The notes: a model not told the origin generated them from the sequence alone. Shown: positions 10,701 through 18,908, counted from the stretch's first letter. The stretch: DNA of 64,000 nucleotides from Niastella sp966212235 (GCA_966212235.1 CBIHPP010000014.1:62001-126000), one strand, 5' to 3'. Numbers and translations: made by a program.

Positions 10701-11016
10701 TGCGGAACATTTGCGCATGCATAACGGCAATGCGTGGGAATCGGCCAAAGAAGCGGCTGCGTTGCGGTTACGCCCGATATTGATGACGACCATTGCCATG
10801 GTGGCGGGCATGATACCGATGGCATCGGGTTTGGGTGAAGGCGGCGATCAGGCGTCTCCACTAGGTCGTGCCGTAATTGGCGGTTTGATCGCTTCTACCT
10901 TTGCGGCTTTATTCATTGTACCTATGGTATTTGCGTGGGTGATGAGCAAAGCATCTACCCAGTCTGTGTCACTGGATCCGGAGGATAAGGAAAGCAAGTT
11001 TTATCAGGGGACGTAA
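7792..11016 (+). CDS. RND efflux pump permease (AcrB/CzcA superfamily)
   Basis: Inner-membrane proton-driven pump of 1074 residues, the normal length for the family. It begins directly with the first transmembrane segment (RKPITILVLVAGLCFFGVSA), followed by a large periplasmic loop and then helices 2-6. The helix-4 proton-relay region reads GILVDESTVTIEN, an Asp-Glu pair where AcrB has Asp-Asp. The second half repeats the layout, with the second periplasmic loop and a last helical block (SVGVSIANSVLLITN, TIAMVAGMIPMASG). It is probably of the drug or hydrophobic-compound type rather than a metal pump, but this is inference. Lies between channel and adaptor genes of the same operon. Confidence 0.93.
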   Translation: MNLIRLALRKPITILVLVAGLCFFGVSAVRNIKIDIFPSLDLPVIYISHPFGGYTPTQMEAFFGKNYVNLLLYVSGVKSIETKNIQGLTLMKLSFYPGTNMAQAAAEVSAYSNRAQAIFPLGSQPPFILRFDASTLPVGQLVVSSPSRSNNELLDLANVYVRSSFTSIPGLVSPAPFGGNVRTVVIKADPELMRAHNLTPDQLVQAIRINNQTTPSGNVRINDNNYITPTNTIIKTVKDFENIPLFKGGVQNLYLRDVATVEDGADITTSYALVNGKRSVYMPITKSADASTWEVVQNLKKALPRFQAQLPDDVKLSYEFDQSVYVINAVKSLVSEGIIGAILTGLMVLLFLGDARGAFIVILTIPASIISGVLFLSLFGQTINIMTLSGLSLAIGILVDESTVTIENIHQHFAMGKPKALAIWDACKEIAFPKLLILLCILAVFAPAFTMKGIPGSLFLPLALAIAFSMVTSYFLAQTFVPVLANWIMKVHPNNHNTINTPAMAAADGDTWDQKKMLLQKDEKNATRFEKLRARFLRFLERILPYRKPVVIAYIVLISGAAVLLLANIGRDVLPRTSSGQFMMRLRAPEGMRIERTEMVMLKTLNALDELVGKKNISITSAYIGQHPGLFSTSPIYLFMSGPHEAILQVQLSEEYKEDIDELKEKIRQRLHTIMPDVKMSFEPIQLTDKILSQGSPTPVEIRISGRNKKLNEEYARKVIDKLNQIPYLRDVQLGQSTRYPAININIDRTRAAQLGVDITDISRSLITSTSSSRYTDKNIWVDEKSNLAYSVQVLVPENKMTSVANIGEIPILSNSPRPVLSDVATIQPDTTYGENDNIGAMPMLSVTANLNKMDLGTATKDIQKAVQSLGELPRGLSVESKGLSEVLTETLDSLQGGLIVAIVVIFLMLSANFQSFKVSAVILATIPAVILGSLVMLMITGSTLNLQSYMGIIMSVGVSIANSVLLITNAEHLRMHNGNAWESAKEAAALRLRPILMTTIAMVAGMIPMASGLGEGGDQASPLGRAVIGGLIASTFAALFIVPMVFAWVMSKASTQSVSLDPEDKESKFYQGT

Positions 11017-11149
11017 GAAGAAGAGCTGCAAGCTACAAGCTACACGCCGCAAGCGAATACAGCCGTGACCGTAAAATGCAGAACAATAAATAATATAAAC
11101 GGTTTTAGTAAGTACTAATTTTGTAAGATCATCATAGAAAACAGCGCAT

Positions 11150-12343
11150 ATGCAAGTGAGAAATTTAATACATAAAGCAAAGGGACTGACTGCAATAGTC
11201 AATTCGCCTTATTCTACCATACAACAACGGGGTACAACCTGGTTGCTTAAAGGAAGCACCGGTTTGATTTTACTGGCCGGTTTTTTACAAAGCTGTAAGT
11301 CATCTAACGGGGAAACCGCTGAAAATAAGATTGCCGCACCGCCGGCAGTAATTTCTACAGAAGTGCTTTCTCTGCAAAAAGGCATGCTTTCTTCTTCTTT
11401 GCAAATTCCCGGCGAGTTGATCGCTTTTCAACAGGTTGACCTGTATGCAAAAGAGAACAGTTTCGTTCAGAAGTTATATGTGGATGTTGGTTCTGAAGTA
11501 AAAGCCGGACAATTGCTGGCTACCATGGAAGCGCCCGAACTGAATTCGCTGGAAGCGGCGGCCCAGTCGAGATTGAAATCACAGGAGGCGTTGTACATCG
11601 CCAGCAAATCAAATTACGACCGGTTGCTGGAAACCAGTAAAACGCCCGGTACCATTTCACAAAATGACCTGGACCAGGCGCTGGCTAAAAAGAATTCCGA
11701 CTTTGCACAATGGGATGCGGCCAAAGCGCAATACCGGGAAGTTGGCAACAGAAGGGGTTACCTGGAAATAAGAGCGCCCTTCAATGGTGTTATCACCACC
11801 CGTAACGTCAACCTTGGCGCTTATGTGGGTCCATCAGGCAAAGGATCGGAGTTTCCGTTGTTTACTTTGCAGGAGCAAAAGAAACTGCGGTTAGTGATCT
11901 ATGTTCCTGAGGCTTATAGCGGTTATCTGGATCAGCAGGATAAAGTGAACTTCAATGTGAATGCTTTTCCCAATGAAAAATTTTCGGCGCAGGTAAAAAG
12001 ACTGGCTGGTGCGTTGGATGCCCGCCTGCGTTCGCAACGGATTGAAATGGATGTGATCAATGATAAAAAGAGGTTGTTGCCAGGCATGGTGGCCAACGTC
12101 GTCATTCCCCTGTCAACCAAAGACAGTACGTTCATTCTTCCCAAATCGGCCATCGTTAGTTCACAGGAAAGGATATTTGTCATTAAAGTGATCAATAATA
12201 AAGCGGAGTGGGTTGATGTAAAGAAAGGCCGGGAGAACGATGGTAAGGTGGAAGTGTTTGGCGATCTGTCTGCTGGTGACCTGATCGTTAAGCAGGCGAA
12301 TGAAGAGGTGAGGAATGGGGGTGGGGTGACGGTGAGGAAGTAA
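11150..12343 (+). CDS. HlyD/AcrA-type periplasmic adaptor lipoprotein
   Basis: Membrane fusion protein linking the RND pump to the TolC-like channel; 397 residues. A lipobox-like LLAGFLQSC around residue 50 suggests a lipid-anchored adaptor, preceded by an unusually long N-terminus, so the real start may lie downstream of the ATG chosen here. Following it are the barrel-sandwich lipoyl half-motif (VDVGSEVKAGQLLATMEAPE), a coiled-coil hairpin (about residues 135-190), the second lipoyl half (IRAPFNGVITTRNVNLGAYV) and beta-barrel and membrane-proximal domains. It is the third gene of the efflux operon, 133 bp after the pump gene, and is followed by a terminator. Confidence 0.9.
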   Translation: MQVRNLIHKAKGLTAIVNSPYSTIQQRGTTWLLKGSTGLILLAGFLQSCKSSNGETAENKIAAPPAVISTEVLSLQKGMLSSSLQIPGELIAFQQVDLYAKENSFVQKLYVDVGSEVKAGQLLATMEAPELNSLEAAAQSRLKSQEALYIASKSNYDRLLETSKTPGTISQNDLDQALAKKNSDFAQWDAAKAQYREVGNRRGYLEIRAPFNGVITTRNVNLGAYVGPSGKGSEFPLFTLQEQKKLRLVIYVPEAYSGYLDQQDKVNFNVNAFPNEKFSAQVKRLAGALDARLRSQRIEMDVINDKKRLLPGMVANVVIPLSTKDSTFILPKSAIVSSQERIFVIKVINNKAEWVDVKKGRENDGKVEVFGDLSAGDLIVKQANEEVRNGGGVTVRK

Positions 12344-12373
12344 GTTGATCAGTTGATAGGGTTAACAAGTTGA

Positions 12374-12410
12374 CAAGGTGGGTTATACTTTAAGAATGTG
12401 GCTCACCTTG
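12374..12410. repeat. Intergenic palindromic repeat, copy A (short form)
   Basis: CAAGGTG (12374) and CACCTTG (ending 12410) form inverted ends around a GGTTATACTT-type centre with GTGGCTCACCTT at the right. It matches the outer stem of the longer copies at 25654, 29288 and 61218. Confidence 0.65.
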
Positions 12411-12446
12411 GTACAAGTTAACAGTCAGTTTCACAAAAAGCACAAA

Positions 12447-12475
12447 AAAAGCCGCGCTGTTAAAGTGCGGCTTTT
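12447..12475 (+). terminator. Terminator downstream of the efflux operon
   Basis: AAAAGCCGC (12447-12455) and GCGGCTTTT (12467-12475) form a perfect 9-bp stem with flanking A and T runs on both sides, so it can work in both directions between the convergent genes. Confidence 0.85.
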
Positions 12476-12538
12476 GAAATTAAGGTACTTCGCAAATAGT
12501 GAAGAATGCTCAGGATGCGAAAACCCTTATCAACTCTA

Positions 12539-12859
12539 TCAACTTTTCAACTTATTAACTATTCTCTCATGTAACTGTTGCATAAATGCTGTGTTCTGAT
12601 CATCGGCATACGTACCATACCCATTCACTAAAATGCCTTTTGCACCCGATGGTGCTTCAATGGCATATATCACTGCTTCATCTGCCGGATCGGAAGGACC
12701 TTCAAACCGGTATACCTCTATAATTTCAAAATCATCATGTCCGTAATTGGCTGACAGGTGATCGCAGTTTAAACGATTGTCGCGAATATTAAAATCGTAT
12801 GTATAACCACGTTTTTTAAGATCGGCGACTGCTTCGGTGACGGTATCGTATGCGTACAT
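12539..12859 (-). CDS. Small conserved Bacteroidota protein
   Basis: A 106-residue soluble acidic protein (YDTVTEAVADLKKRGYTYDF near the start; EVYRFEGPSDPADEAVIYAIE in the middle; GVLVNGYGTY-like end). This pattern recurs in many Bacteroidota genomes, where it is often labelled phosphoribosylpyrophosphate synthetase. The protein is far too short and lacks any PRPP-binding motif, so that label should not be carried over. No signal peptide, no membrane segment. It stands alone at the end of a minus-strand gene row. ATG start at 12859. Function unknown. Confidence 0.8.
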   Translation of the reverse strand: MYAYDTVTEAVADLKKRGYTYDFNIRDNRLNCDHLSANYGHDDFEIIEVYRFEGPSDPADEAVIYAIEAPSGAKGILVNGYGTYADDQNTAFMQQLHERIVNKLKS

Positions 12860-12880
12860 AATGTAAGGTTTTATTCAAAG

Positions 12881-13504
12881 TTACGATTCTTTGAAGATGA
12901 GTGCCTTCACCTCATTTATCTCTTCCTGGCTGATGGTATGGCCCATATTCTTATAGATCTTTTTTGTAACCTGCGCATGCATGCCGTTCAGGATCTCTGC
13001 GCTGGCGTGCACTCTTTCAACCGGTACGTGCGGATCGGGATCGCTGGTGCCAATGAATACGGGCGTTCCGGCGAAATCACCGGTATAATTTTGTTCATAA
13101 ATTTTGTCACCAATTAACCCGCCGGTAAAAGCTACCACGCCGCCATATTTGGTGGCATTGCGGGCAACAAATTCCAGGGTTAAACAGGCGCCCTGTGAAA
13201 AGCCGAGAAAATAAATATTGTCTGTTGTAATACCGGTGGCCTGCACATCTGCAACAACCTCTTTTACCACAGCCAGCGCACCGGATAACCAGGGCTCATT
13301 TTCTTTGGGATCAACCAGGAAAGAATATGGGTACCAGGTATTATTTGTAGCCTGGGGCGCAAACAGGGCGAAGTCGTTTACCGGCAAATAATTCGCTAAG
13401 CTCAGGATATCTTCCGCACTGCCGCCTCGTCCATGTAACATGACCAACGCTTTTGTCGCTTCACCTGTTTGCTTTCCAGACTGTATGACTTGTTTTATAT
13501 GCAT
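12881..13504 (-). CDS. Alpha/beta-hydrolase carboxylesterase (MhqD/YpfH-like)
   Basis: A 207-residue cytosolic serine esterase of the phospholipase/carboxylesterase family. The nucleophile elbow is GFSQGA, the oxyanion region is MLHGRGGSAEDIL, the acid is in GTSDPDPHVP and the catalytic His is in NMGHTIS. Its start lies 4 bp from the stop of an upstream ring-cleaving dioxygenase gene, so the two are almost certainly translated from one message. In Bacillus, the paired families (MhqD esterase, MhqO dioxygenase) respond to quinone and electrophile stress; the same job is a reasonable inference here. Confidence 0.88.
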   Translation of the reverse strand: MHIKQVIQSGKQTGEATKALVMLHGRGGSAEDILSLANYLPVNDFALFAPQATNNTWYPYSFLVDPKENEPWLSGALAVVKEVVADVQATGITTDNIYFLGFSQGACLTLEFVARNATKYGGVVAFTGGLIGDKIYEQNYTGDFAGTPVFIGTSDPDPHVPVERVHASAEILNGMHAQVTKKIYKNMGHTISQEEINEVKALIFKES

Positions 13505-13508
13505 GATC

Positions 13509-14444
13509 TTATTGTATCAGTTTGGGTAACACTTTTTCAATAGTAGCCCTTTCCGCTTCATACTGTGCAGGCAGTTTTAAATGCGTGCCCAGTTCATTCA
13601 CATTTTCATCTACGTCAAAACCCGGATTATCAGTCGCCAGTTCAAACAACACACCGCCCGGTTCGCGGAAATACAGGGAGAAGAAATAATTCCGGTCTAT
13701 CTTGGGTGTTATATTATATCCCTTACCGGCAATGATTTCCCGGAAGCGCATAAGCTGTTCTTCATTTTTAACACGAAATGCAACGTGGTGATTGTTACCA
13801 CCTGCTACCAGTCCGTGGGTAACTTCCGGTTCTTCTACCAGGTCAACAATCGCGGCATTTTCTATAGCATCCGTTACAAAACGGTACCGGTTGCCTTCCT
13901 GTTTCAATAATTTATAACCGAATATATCGGTGAGGATACTGGCCGTAGGTTTTATATTCCGCAACGTTAATACGATGCTGTGAAAGCCTTTTATGGCTGC
14001 CTCTTTTTTTATTTCGTTGGTTTCCCAGGGTGCGCGTTTATCTTCTTTGGCCTCCACCAGTTGAACACGTAATCCGTCCGGATCTTCGAAGCGAAGTATT
14101 TGTTCGCCGAACTGTTCGTCAATCTGACCGAAACGTACCTGGTGCTTTTCAAAATGATTGCCCCAGAAATCGAGACTGCCTGCAGGGACCGCATAGCCGA
14201 TATCGGTAGCCATGCCGGTTCCAAGTTTTCCCGGTTTTACATGTGTCCAGGGAAAGAAGGTAAGAATAGTACCAGGGGTACCGTTTTCATTACCATAATA
14301 GAAGTGATAGGTGCCCGGGTCATCGAAGTTCACTGTTTTCTTTACCAGTCTTAAACCGAGCACTTTGGTATAAAAGTCATAATTGCGCTGGGCTTCGCCG
14401 GCTATCGCCGTAATGTGATGTATGCCCAATATTCTGTCTTCCAT
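13509..14444 (-). CDS. Ring-cleaving dioxygenase, glyoxalase/VOC fold (MhqO-like)
   Basis: Non-haem Fe(II) extradiol-type dioxygenase of the vicinal oxygen chelate superfamily, 311 residues from the ATG at 14444 (MEDRILGIHHITAIAG); an upstream in-frame ATG at 14507 adds 21 residues not expected for the family. Two tandem VOC modules are visible: the first from GIHHITAIAGEAQRNYDFYTKVLG, with the second from FHSIVLTLRNIKPTASILTDIFGY. Candidate metal ligands are the His of IHHIT, the His of NNHHVAF and the Glu in GGVLFELATDNPGF. It forms a unit with the downstream carboxylesterase; together they would open and clear hydroquinone-like aromatic toxins. Confidence 0.88.
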   Translation of the reverse strand: MEDRILGIHHITAIAGEAQRNYDFYTKVLGLRLVKKTVNFDDPGTYHFYYGNENGTPGTILTFFPWTHVKPGKLGTGMATDIGYAVPAGSLDFWGNHFEKHQVRFGQIDEQFGEQILRFEDPDGLRVQLVEAKEDKRAPWETNEIKKEAAIKGFHSIVLTLRNIKPTASILTDIFGYKLLKQEGNRYRFVTDAIENAAIVDLVEEPEVTHGLVAGGNNHHVAFRVKNEEQLMRFREIIAGKGYNITPKIDRNYFFSLYFREPGGVLFELATDNPGFDVDENVNELGTHLKLPAQYEAERATIEKVLPKLIQ

Positions 14445-14558
14445 AATTGTAAATTCTAATGTGAAGCTACGATAAGGTTTAATATGCTGTATAACCGGGT
14501 GAAACACCCACCTTTTTTCATCAAAGCCGGTGTTTCACCGGTACCGGATCTGAATAAC

Positions 14559-15095
14559 TTAAGCAGCTTGTTTTACCAACTGTATTTCAGCAGTGAATTT
14601 GATGTCGTCGCCAACTACTACATTACCAGCTTCAGTCACGGCGCTCCAGGTTAAACCAAATTCTTTTCTGCTCAATTTACCGGTCACGGTAAAACCAGCT
14701 TTTGTTTGTCCATACGGGTCAACTACCACACCACCATTCTCAACATTCAATACAACAGGTTTGGTAATGCCTTTGATCGTAAGATCGCCATGTAATTTGC
14801 CTTCATCGCCTTTTACTTCCAGTTTGGTGCCTTTGAAGGTGATCTGGTTGTGGTTGGCGGCACTGAAGAAATCCTCACTTTTCAGGTGGCCGTCTCTTTG
14901 TTCGTTATTTGTATCGAGCGATGATACATCTATGGTTACATCAATGGCGCCGGGTTTGCTGAAATCATCGCTTGCTGTTTCTGCTGCTACATTAAAGGTC
15001 CTGAATTGTCCGGTAACGGTACTGATCATCAGGTGTTTTACTTTAAAAGTAATTTCGCTGTGCATTGGGTCGAGTGTCCATTTAACTTGTGACAT
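14559..15095 (-). CDS. YceI-like lipid-binding protein (1)
   Basis: A 178-residue lipocalin-fold YceI family protein: start VKWTLDPMHSEITFKVKHLMISTVTGQF, middle DVSSLDTNNEQRDGHLKSEDFF and late TVTGKLSRKEFGLTW are hallmark blocks. Family members bind isoprenoid-type lipids. No signal peptide is visible, so this copy seems cytosolic, unlike the E. coli periplasmic protein. A second member lies 219 bp upstream with a terminator between them, so they are separate transcription units. ATG start at 15095. Confidence 0.9.
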   Translation of the reverse strand: MSQVKWTLDPMHSEITFKVKHLMISTVTGQFRTFNVAAETASDDFSKPGAIDVTIDVSSLDTNNEQRDGHLKSEDFFSAANHNQITFKGTKLEVKGDEGKLHGDLTIKGITKPVVLNVENGGVVVDPYGQTKAGFTVTGKLSRKEFGLTWSAVTEAGNVVVGDDIKFTAEIQLVKQAA

Positions 15096-15256
15096 TGTTA
15101 TTATTTTTTGTTTTGTTATTAATTATTGACTCCACAAATTTCGTTCGTAAACAGGTGCTGGAGAATAGTGATATACTGGAATCTGTTGTACATTTTATGG
15201 AGTTCAGCGTTTTTAGCTCTAAGTGCTTAGTTCATAGTTGTTAATATGACAATAAA

Positions 15257-15289
15257 AGCCCTGGTCTCGGCTTAGTCGAGACCAGGGCT
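15257..15289 (-). terminator. Terminator of the second YceI-like gene
   Basis: A 13-bp stem, AGCCCTGGTCTCG and CGAGACCAGGGCT, closes GCTTAGT. On the minus strand it is followed by TTTTATT, so it ends transcription of the gene at 15315-15857. Confidence 0.88.
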
Positions 15290-15314
15290 ACATTGATATT
15301 AAATATAATGTATG

Positions 15315-15857
15315 TTAGGAAAGCTTTAACAATTGCAGGTCGCAGTGAACCTTTACTTCATCGCTCAGTAGCAATCCGTTCTTATCGAACAGCTGGTTCC
15401 AGGTGATATTAAAATCTTTACGGTTCAGCACCGTATCCATTTCAAATGCGGCTTTGGCATTACCCAGGGGGTCGGTACACATGCCTAAAAAAGTGGCTGT
15501 GAATTGAAAGGGGTGTTCTATATTCTTTACCGACAGTATCCCATGGACAGTGATTTTATTTTCCTGCATGGTAACAGCGTTTGACCGGAATTGTATGACC
15601 GGATATTGTTTCGCATCAAAAAAATCGGGTGAGCGTAAATGATTGTCCCGCTCTTCATTGGCAGTGGTCAACGACTGCACATATATAGTAAGTTGAATTT
15701 CGCTGCTGCTAAAACCATCGGATGAACTCACTACGGTTCCTTCAAACTCCCTGAACCAGCCTGAAACAGACGTGATCAATAAGTATTTGGCATCGAACCG
15801 GATGGTTGAATGAATGGGGTCAATAGCCCAGGTTGCCTGTTTTACGGTTGTGCTCAT
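15315..15857 (-). CDS. YceI-like lipid-binding protein (2)
   Basis: A 180-residue second YceI family protein (ATWAIDPIHSTIRFDAKYLLITSVSGWF, EERDNHLRSPDFFDA, VLNRKDFNITW). It shares the block order of its neighbour but clearly differs at many positions, so it is an old rather than recent paralogue. No signal peptide. Ends in a strong terminator. ATG start at 15857. Confidence 0.9.
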   Translation of the reverse strand: MSTTVKQATWAIDPIHSTIRFDAKYLLITSVSGWFREFEGTVVSSSDGFSSSEIQLTIYVQSLTTANEERDNHLRSPDFFDAKQYPVIQFRSNAVTMQENKITVHGILSVKNIEHPFQFTATFLGMCTDPLGNAKAAFEMDTVLNRKDFNITWNQLFDKNGLLLSDEVKVHCDLQLLKLS

Positions 15858-15983
15858 AACGTATTAAATTATCAAAATAACGAAAAAGCGAAGGATAGGG
15901 CAATTGATGAACACAGGATAATGTTGTATAAATCATGGATAAAACGGGAATGGAATGGTTGGCTGGCAGATGCCGCTCATGGT

Positions 15984-17087
15984 CTATGGAAATTTGGTCA
16001 GTTTATCTATCATCAAATGCAACATTCTAAGCTCTTCCCGGTTACGGTGGGGCTTATCTAATCTGGTGCCGGCTACGATCACCATCTCCAGGTCGGGCAC
16101 TACAACGATCAACTGGCCGCAGGCGCCGCTGGCGAAAAAGGTCTGGTGGCCGTTGGTTTTTCTTCGCCACCAAAAATAGCCATATCCATTGGCATTTGGG
16201 AGTATGTCCCAGTAATCGAGCCGGGCCTGTTCTGCTGTCGATGCTTCCACCCATGCTTGTGGAACGATCTGCTTATTACCTACCCGGCCTTTATGTAGGT
16301 ATAATAAACCAAAACGCATCAGGTCCCTGGCTGTCATGAACATTTCAGAACAGCCCACCTGCCGTCCAATTGCGTCCACGTCCCAACGTTGTATAGTAAT
16401 GCCTGCCGGATCAAAGAGGTTGGTTTGGGCAAATGACCGCAGATCAGTATGCGCTGCTTTGGCCAGTGCCGCTGCTACTAGAGAAGTGGCGGGGCTGCAA
16501 TACACGAACTTCGTGCCGGGTGTATCTGAAAAAGGCAGATCAAGTGCAAATTTCACCTGGTCAGATGAAAAGATCCAGGCAGATACAAGCTGTCCATAAT
16601 CATTCCAGTCAAACCCGGGTTGCATGGTGAGCAGGTGCCTGAAAGTAAGCGTTTTTCTCACTGAATCGTTGTAAGCCATACCCTCGGCATACATTACAGG
16701 CCCTTTGCTTGAAACACTACGAAGCTTGCCATATTCCGGAAAATATTTTATCACCGGGATATTGATGCCAGAGATTAATTTTTTTTCAAGCGCAATACCT
16801 GTCATGGCCGATACCATGCTTTTGGTAATAGATTTAATATTGAACACTGATTCAGAGCTTCCGCCGTTGAAATAATGTTCATATACAACACCCTGTTTAC
16901 GCCATATGATAAATGCACCCAATGCCTTGCTGCTGTCTTCCAGTTCTTTTGTAAAGGCATCAAAGAATCCGGGTTTATAACCGGCCGAATCGGGCGACCA
17001 GTTGACCAGCGGTTGTTGTACTAACTGGGCGGAAAGACTGCTATAGAATAAAAAATTCATGAATATTATTGACAATCGGATCTTCAT
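15984..17087 (-). CDS. Serine hydrolase of the class C beta-lactamase family
   Basis: Periplasmic or secreted serine hydrolase, 367 residues from the ATG at 17087 (MKIRLSIIFMNFLFYSSLSAQ, a clear signal peptide); the longer reading frame to 17177 would put 30 polar residues ahead of it. The SxxK motif is S86-I-T-K89. The YxN motif position reads Y196-C197-S198, so the Asn of typical beta-lactamases and DD-peptidases is replaced. The C-terminal GYGYFWWRRK and SACGQLIVVVPD match the KTG-region strand without a clean KTG. It is better called an esterase-like or unknown serine hydrolase than a beta-lactamase. Confidence 0.85.
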   Translation of the reverse strand: MKIRLSIIFMNFLFYSSLSAQLVQQPLVNWSPDSAGYKPGFFDAFTKELEDSSKALGAFIIWRKQGVVYEHYFNGGSSESVFNIKSITKSMVSAMTGIALEKKLISGINIPVIKYFPEYGKLRSVSSKGPVMYAEGMAYNDSVRKTLTFRHLLTMQPGFDWNDYGQLVSAWIFSSDQVKFALDLPFSDTPGTKFVYCSPATSLVAAALAKAAHTDLRSFAQTNLFDPAGITIQRWDVDAIGRQVGCSEMFMTARDLMRFGLLYLHKGRVGNKQIVPQAWVEASTAEQARLDYWDILPNANGYGYFWWRRKTNGHQTFFASGACGQLIVVVPDLEMVIVAGTRLDKPHRNREELRMLHLMIDKLTKFP

Positions 17088-17096
17088 ATTGGTATT

Positions 17097-17258
17097 TGTT
17101 TTATAGGATAAAGTTTCTGGTTTGTTGTTTATAGTTTGTGGTTCTTTTATTCGAAATGGATTATTGATTTTGAACACTATATATTTTAAGAAGCCACGAT
17201 TTGGTGAGCAATCTTAAAGCGCGCCAGCAACTACAAACCAAAAACTATAAACCATAAA
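17097..17258. repeat. Inverted degenerate short-word repeat (GTTTATAGTTTGTGG type)
   Basis: The left tract (about 17112-17145) reads GGTTTGTTGTTTATAGTTTG and the right tract (about 17229-17260) carries the complementary words ACAAACCAAAAACTATAAACC. Together they could form a long imperfect hairpin between the serine hydrolase and AraC genes. The same words appear at 24660-24775. Confidence 0.7.
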
Positions 17259-18131
17259 CTATGTATTCTGGTTTCTCGCCCTAAAATCCGAAAAACTTTC
17301 ACCCGAAGCATTTTTGAAGAACTTGCTGAAATGCGCCGTATCATCAAATCCCAAATGATAGGCGATCTCTTTCATGGTAACCCGTGAATAGACGGCCTGG
17401 CGTTTTGCTTCCAGAATAATACGTTGTTGTATATGATGACTGGCAGGGGAACCGGTTATTTTCTTTACTACTTCATTCAGGTGGTTGGGCGTTACGGCCA
17501 GCGCTGATGCGTAATCAGTGACCATTTTTTGGGTGGTATAATTCTTTTCTACCGATGCATAGAACTGCTTCACCAGGTCAATGCTTTTTGATTGTGCTTC
17601 GCTTTCTTTGGGTCGTTCGAACTGGCGGGTAAGGTAAATGAGAAATATTTTTAGAAAACCGCGGAGTATTTCTGCTCTTAAGATAAAAAAGTTATTGAAT
17701 TCCTTCAGCATCTTCGCTACGGCGTCTTCCATTTCGATGCTCATCTCCTCATTCACTTTGATCACCGGTGAGTTGGAAAAGGTATAGAACAACCCCGTAT
17801 TGAACAACAGATCATAGTTTTCTTCGGCCACGCCCAGGAATTCCGCCATGAATGAGATCACGTAACCATCAACGTCGCCGCTGGTATTCATCTGATGTAC
17901 CTGCCCGGGAGTGATGCAATAAACAGTGTTATCCTCCAAATCATATTTTTCCAGGTCGATCAGGTGCGTACCGGTGCCTTTTTTCACCCAAATGATCACG
18001 AAATAATTATGCCGGTGCGGTATGTTGTTCTGCTGGAACCGGTTCTGGGCTATCCACTCCATGGTATGTATCTCGAAAGGTACATTGACCGCCGATTGGC
18101 GCAGCTCCAGTAAAGGATTGATAACGGACAT
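17259..18131 (-). CDS. AraC family transcriptional regulator
   Basis: A 290-residue regulator from the ATG at 18131; the longer frame begins with TTG at 18146 and adds five residues. N-terminal cupin-type sensing domain (PHRHNYFVIIWVKKGTGTHLIDLEKYD) and C-terminal AraC double HTH (TDYASALAVTPNHLNEVVKK, then MKEIAYHLGFDDTAHFSKFFK). It precedes the serine hydrolase gene on the same strand, with a repeat tract between. Neither ligand nor targets can be read from sequence. Confidence 0.88.
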   Translation of the reverse strand: MSVINPLLELRQSAVNVPFEIHTMEWIAQNRFQQNNIPHRHNYFVIIWVKKGTGTHLIDLEKYDLEDNTVYCITPGQVHQMNTSGDVDGYVISFMAEFLGVAEENYDLLFNTGLFYTFSNSPVIKVNEEMSIEMEDAVAKMLKEFNNFFILRAEILRGFLKIFLIYLTRQFERPKESEAQSKSIDLVKQFYASVEKNYTTQKMVTDYASALAVTPNHLNEVVKKITGSPASHHIQQRIILEAKRQAVYSRVTMKEIAYHLGFDDTAHFSKFFKNASGESFSDFRARNQNT

Positions 18132-18180
18132 GGTATTACTTAACAAGCACCAATAATAATTATTTTTTGTGGCATATCGC

Positions 18181-18837
18181 TTATTCGCTGATCAATATAC
18201 TATTAGCCACCTTATAGCTTACGACCACTGATTTTTTCCCTTTCAATAGCAGGGTGTAATTCTTGTCGAATTCCTCTACCTCTTTCACTTTTACGGCATC
18301 GCCGAGGGAGAGACCGATCTTGTCGAGGTAATTCAAAAAAGCAGATGAGTGATCGGTAACACCGGTGAACTTACCCTGGCTGCCGGGCGACAAAGACGCC
18401 AGCTGTACCGATTTGCTGACCGTAAATACGCCTTTTGCATCGGGAATAGGATCACCGTGCGGATCGGCCTTGGGAAAGTCAAGATAGGCATCCAACTTGT
18501 CGATGAGGTCCTGGCTGTGAATATGTTCCAGCTGTTCAGCGATCTCATGCACTTCATCCCACCGGAATCCCAGTTTGTCAACCAAAAACACTTCCCACAA
18601 CCGGTGTTTGCGGATGATGCCAATGGCCGCTTGTTTTCCTTTTTCGGTTAGTTTGAATCCTTTTGACTTTTGATAAGCAACCAGCTTCTTGTTACTCATC
18701 TTTTTAAGCATGTCGGTAACAGATGCCATGTGGATGCCTAAAACCTGTGCCAGGGCCGAGGTGGCGACCATTTCACCGTTGGCTTCCTGCAATTTATATA
18801 TGGCTTTCAGATAGTTTTCTTCTGCTGATGAATGCAC
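18181..18837 (-). CDS. DtxR/MntR family metal-dependent repressor
   Basis: A 218-residue iron- or manganese-responsive repressor. N-terminal winged helix (EENYLKAIYKLQEANGEMVATSALAQVLGIHMASVTDMLKKM), metal-binding dimerisation domain (HRLWEVFLVDKLGFRWDEVHEIAEQLEHI), then a FeoA/SH3-like C-terminal domain (from about residue 145). Length fits the three-domain DtxR/IdeR form. The start must be GTG at 18837, because an in-frame TGA lies at 18844-18846 just upstream. The gene is divergent from the DUF1111/Rieske/porin operon, with a perfect palindrome of DtxR-type TTAGG..CCTAA shape between them, implying control of that operon and perhaps of itself. Confidence 0.92.
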   Translation of the reverse strand: MHSSAEENYLKAIYKLQEANGEMVATSALAQVLGIHMASVTDMLKKMSNKKLVAYQKSKGFKLTEKGKQAAIGIIRKHRLWEVFLVDKLGFRWDEVHEIAEQLEHIHSQDLIDKLDAYLDFPKADPHGDPIPDAKGVFTVSKSVQLASLSPGSQGKFTGVTDHSSAFLNYLDKIGLSLGDAVKVKEVEEFDKNYTLLLKGKKSVVVSYKVANSILISE

Positions 18838-18887
18838 GTGCGCTCAATTTTCGGGCAAATTAGGGAAAGATGGACAAAACCTGATAT

Positions 18888-18903
18888 ATTAGGCTCGCCT
18901 AAT
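18888..18903. promoter_or_regulatory. DtxR/MntR-type operator palindrome
   Basis: ATTAGGCTCGCCTAAT is a perfect inverted repeat with 7-bp arms and a 2-bp centre. Its TTAGG/CCTAA arms match the classic DtxR/IdeR operator theme. It sits 5 bp upstream of the putative -33 element of the divergent operon and about 50 bp from the repressor start. A further half-site-like TTAGGG is at 18859-18864. Confidence 0.8.
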
Positions 18904-18908
18904 TTTTA

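Noticed and set aside
12539..12859. Phosphoribosylpyrophosphate synthetase
   Set aside because: The common database-style label does not fit a 106-residue protein without PRPP-binding motifs.
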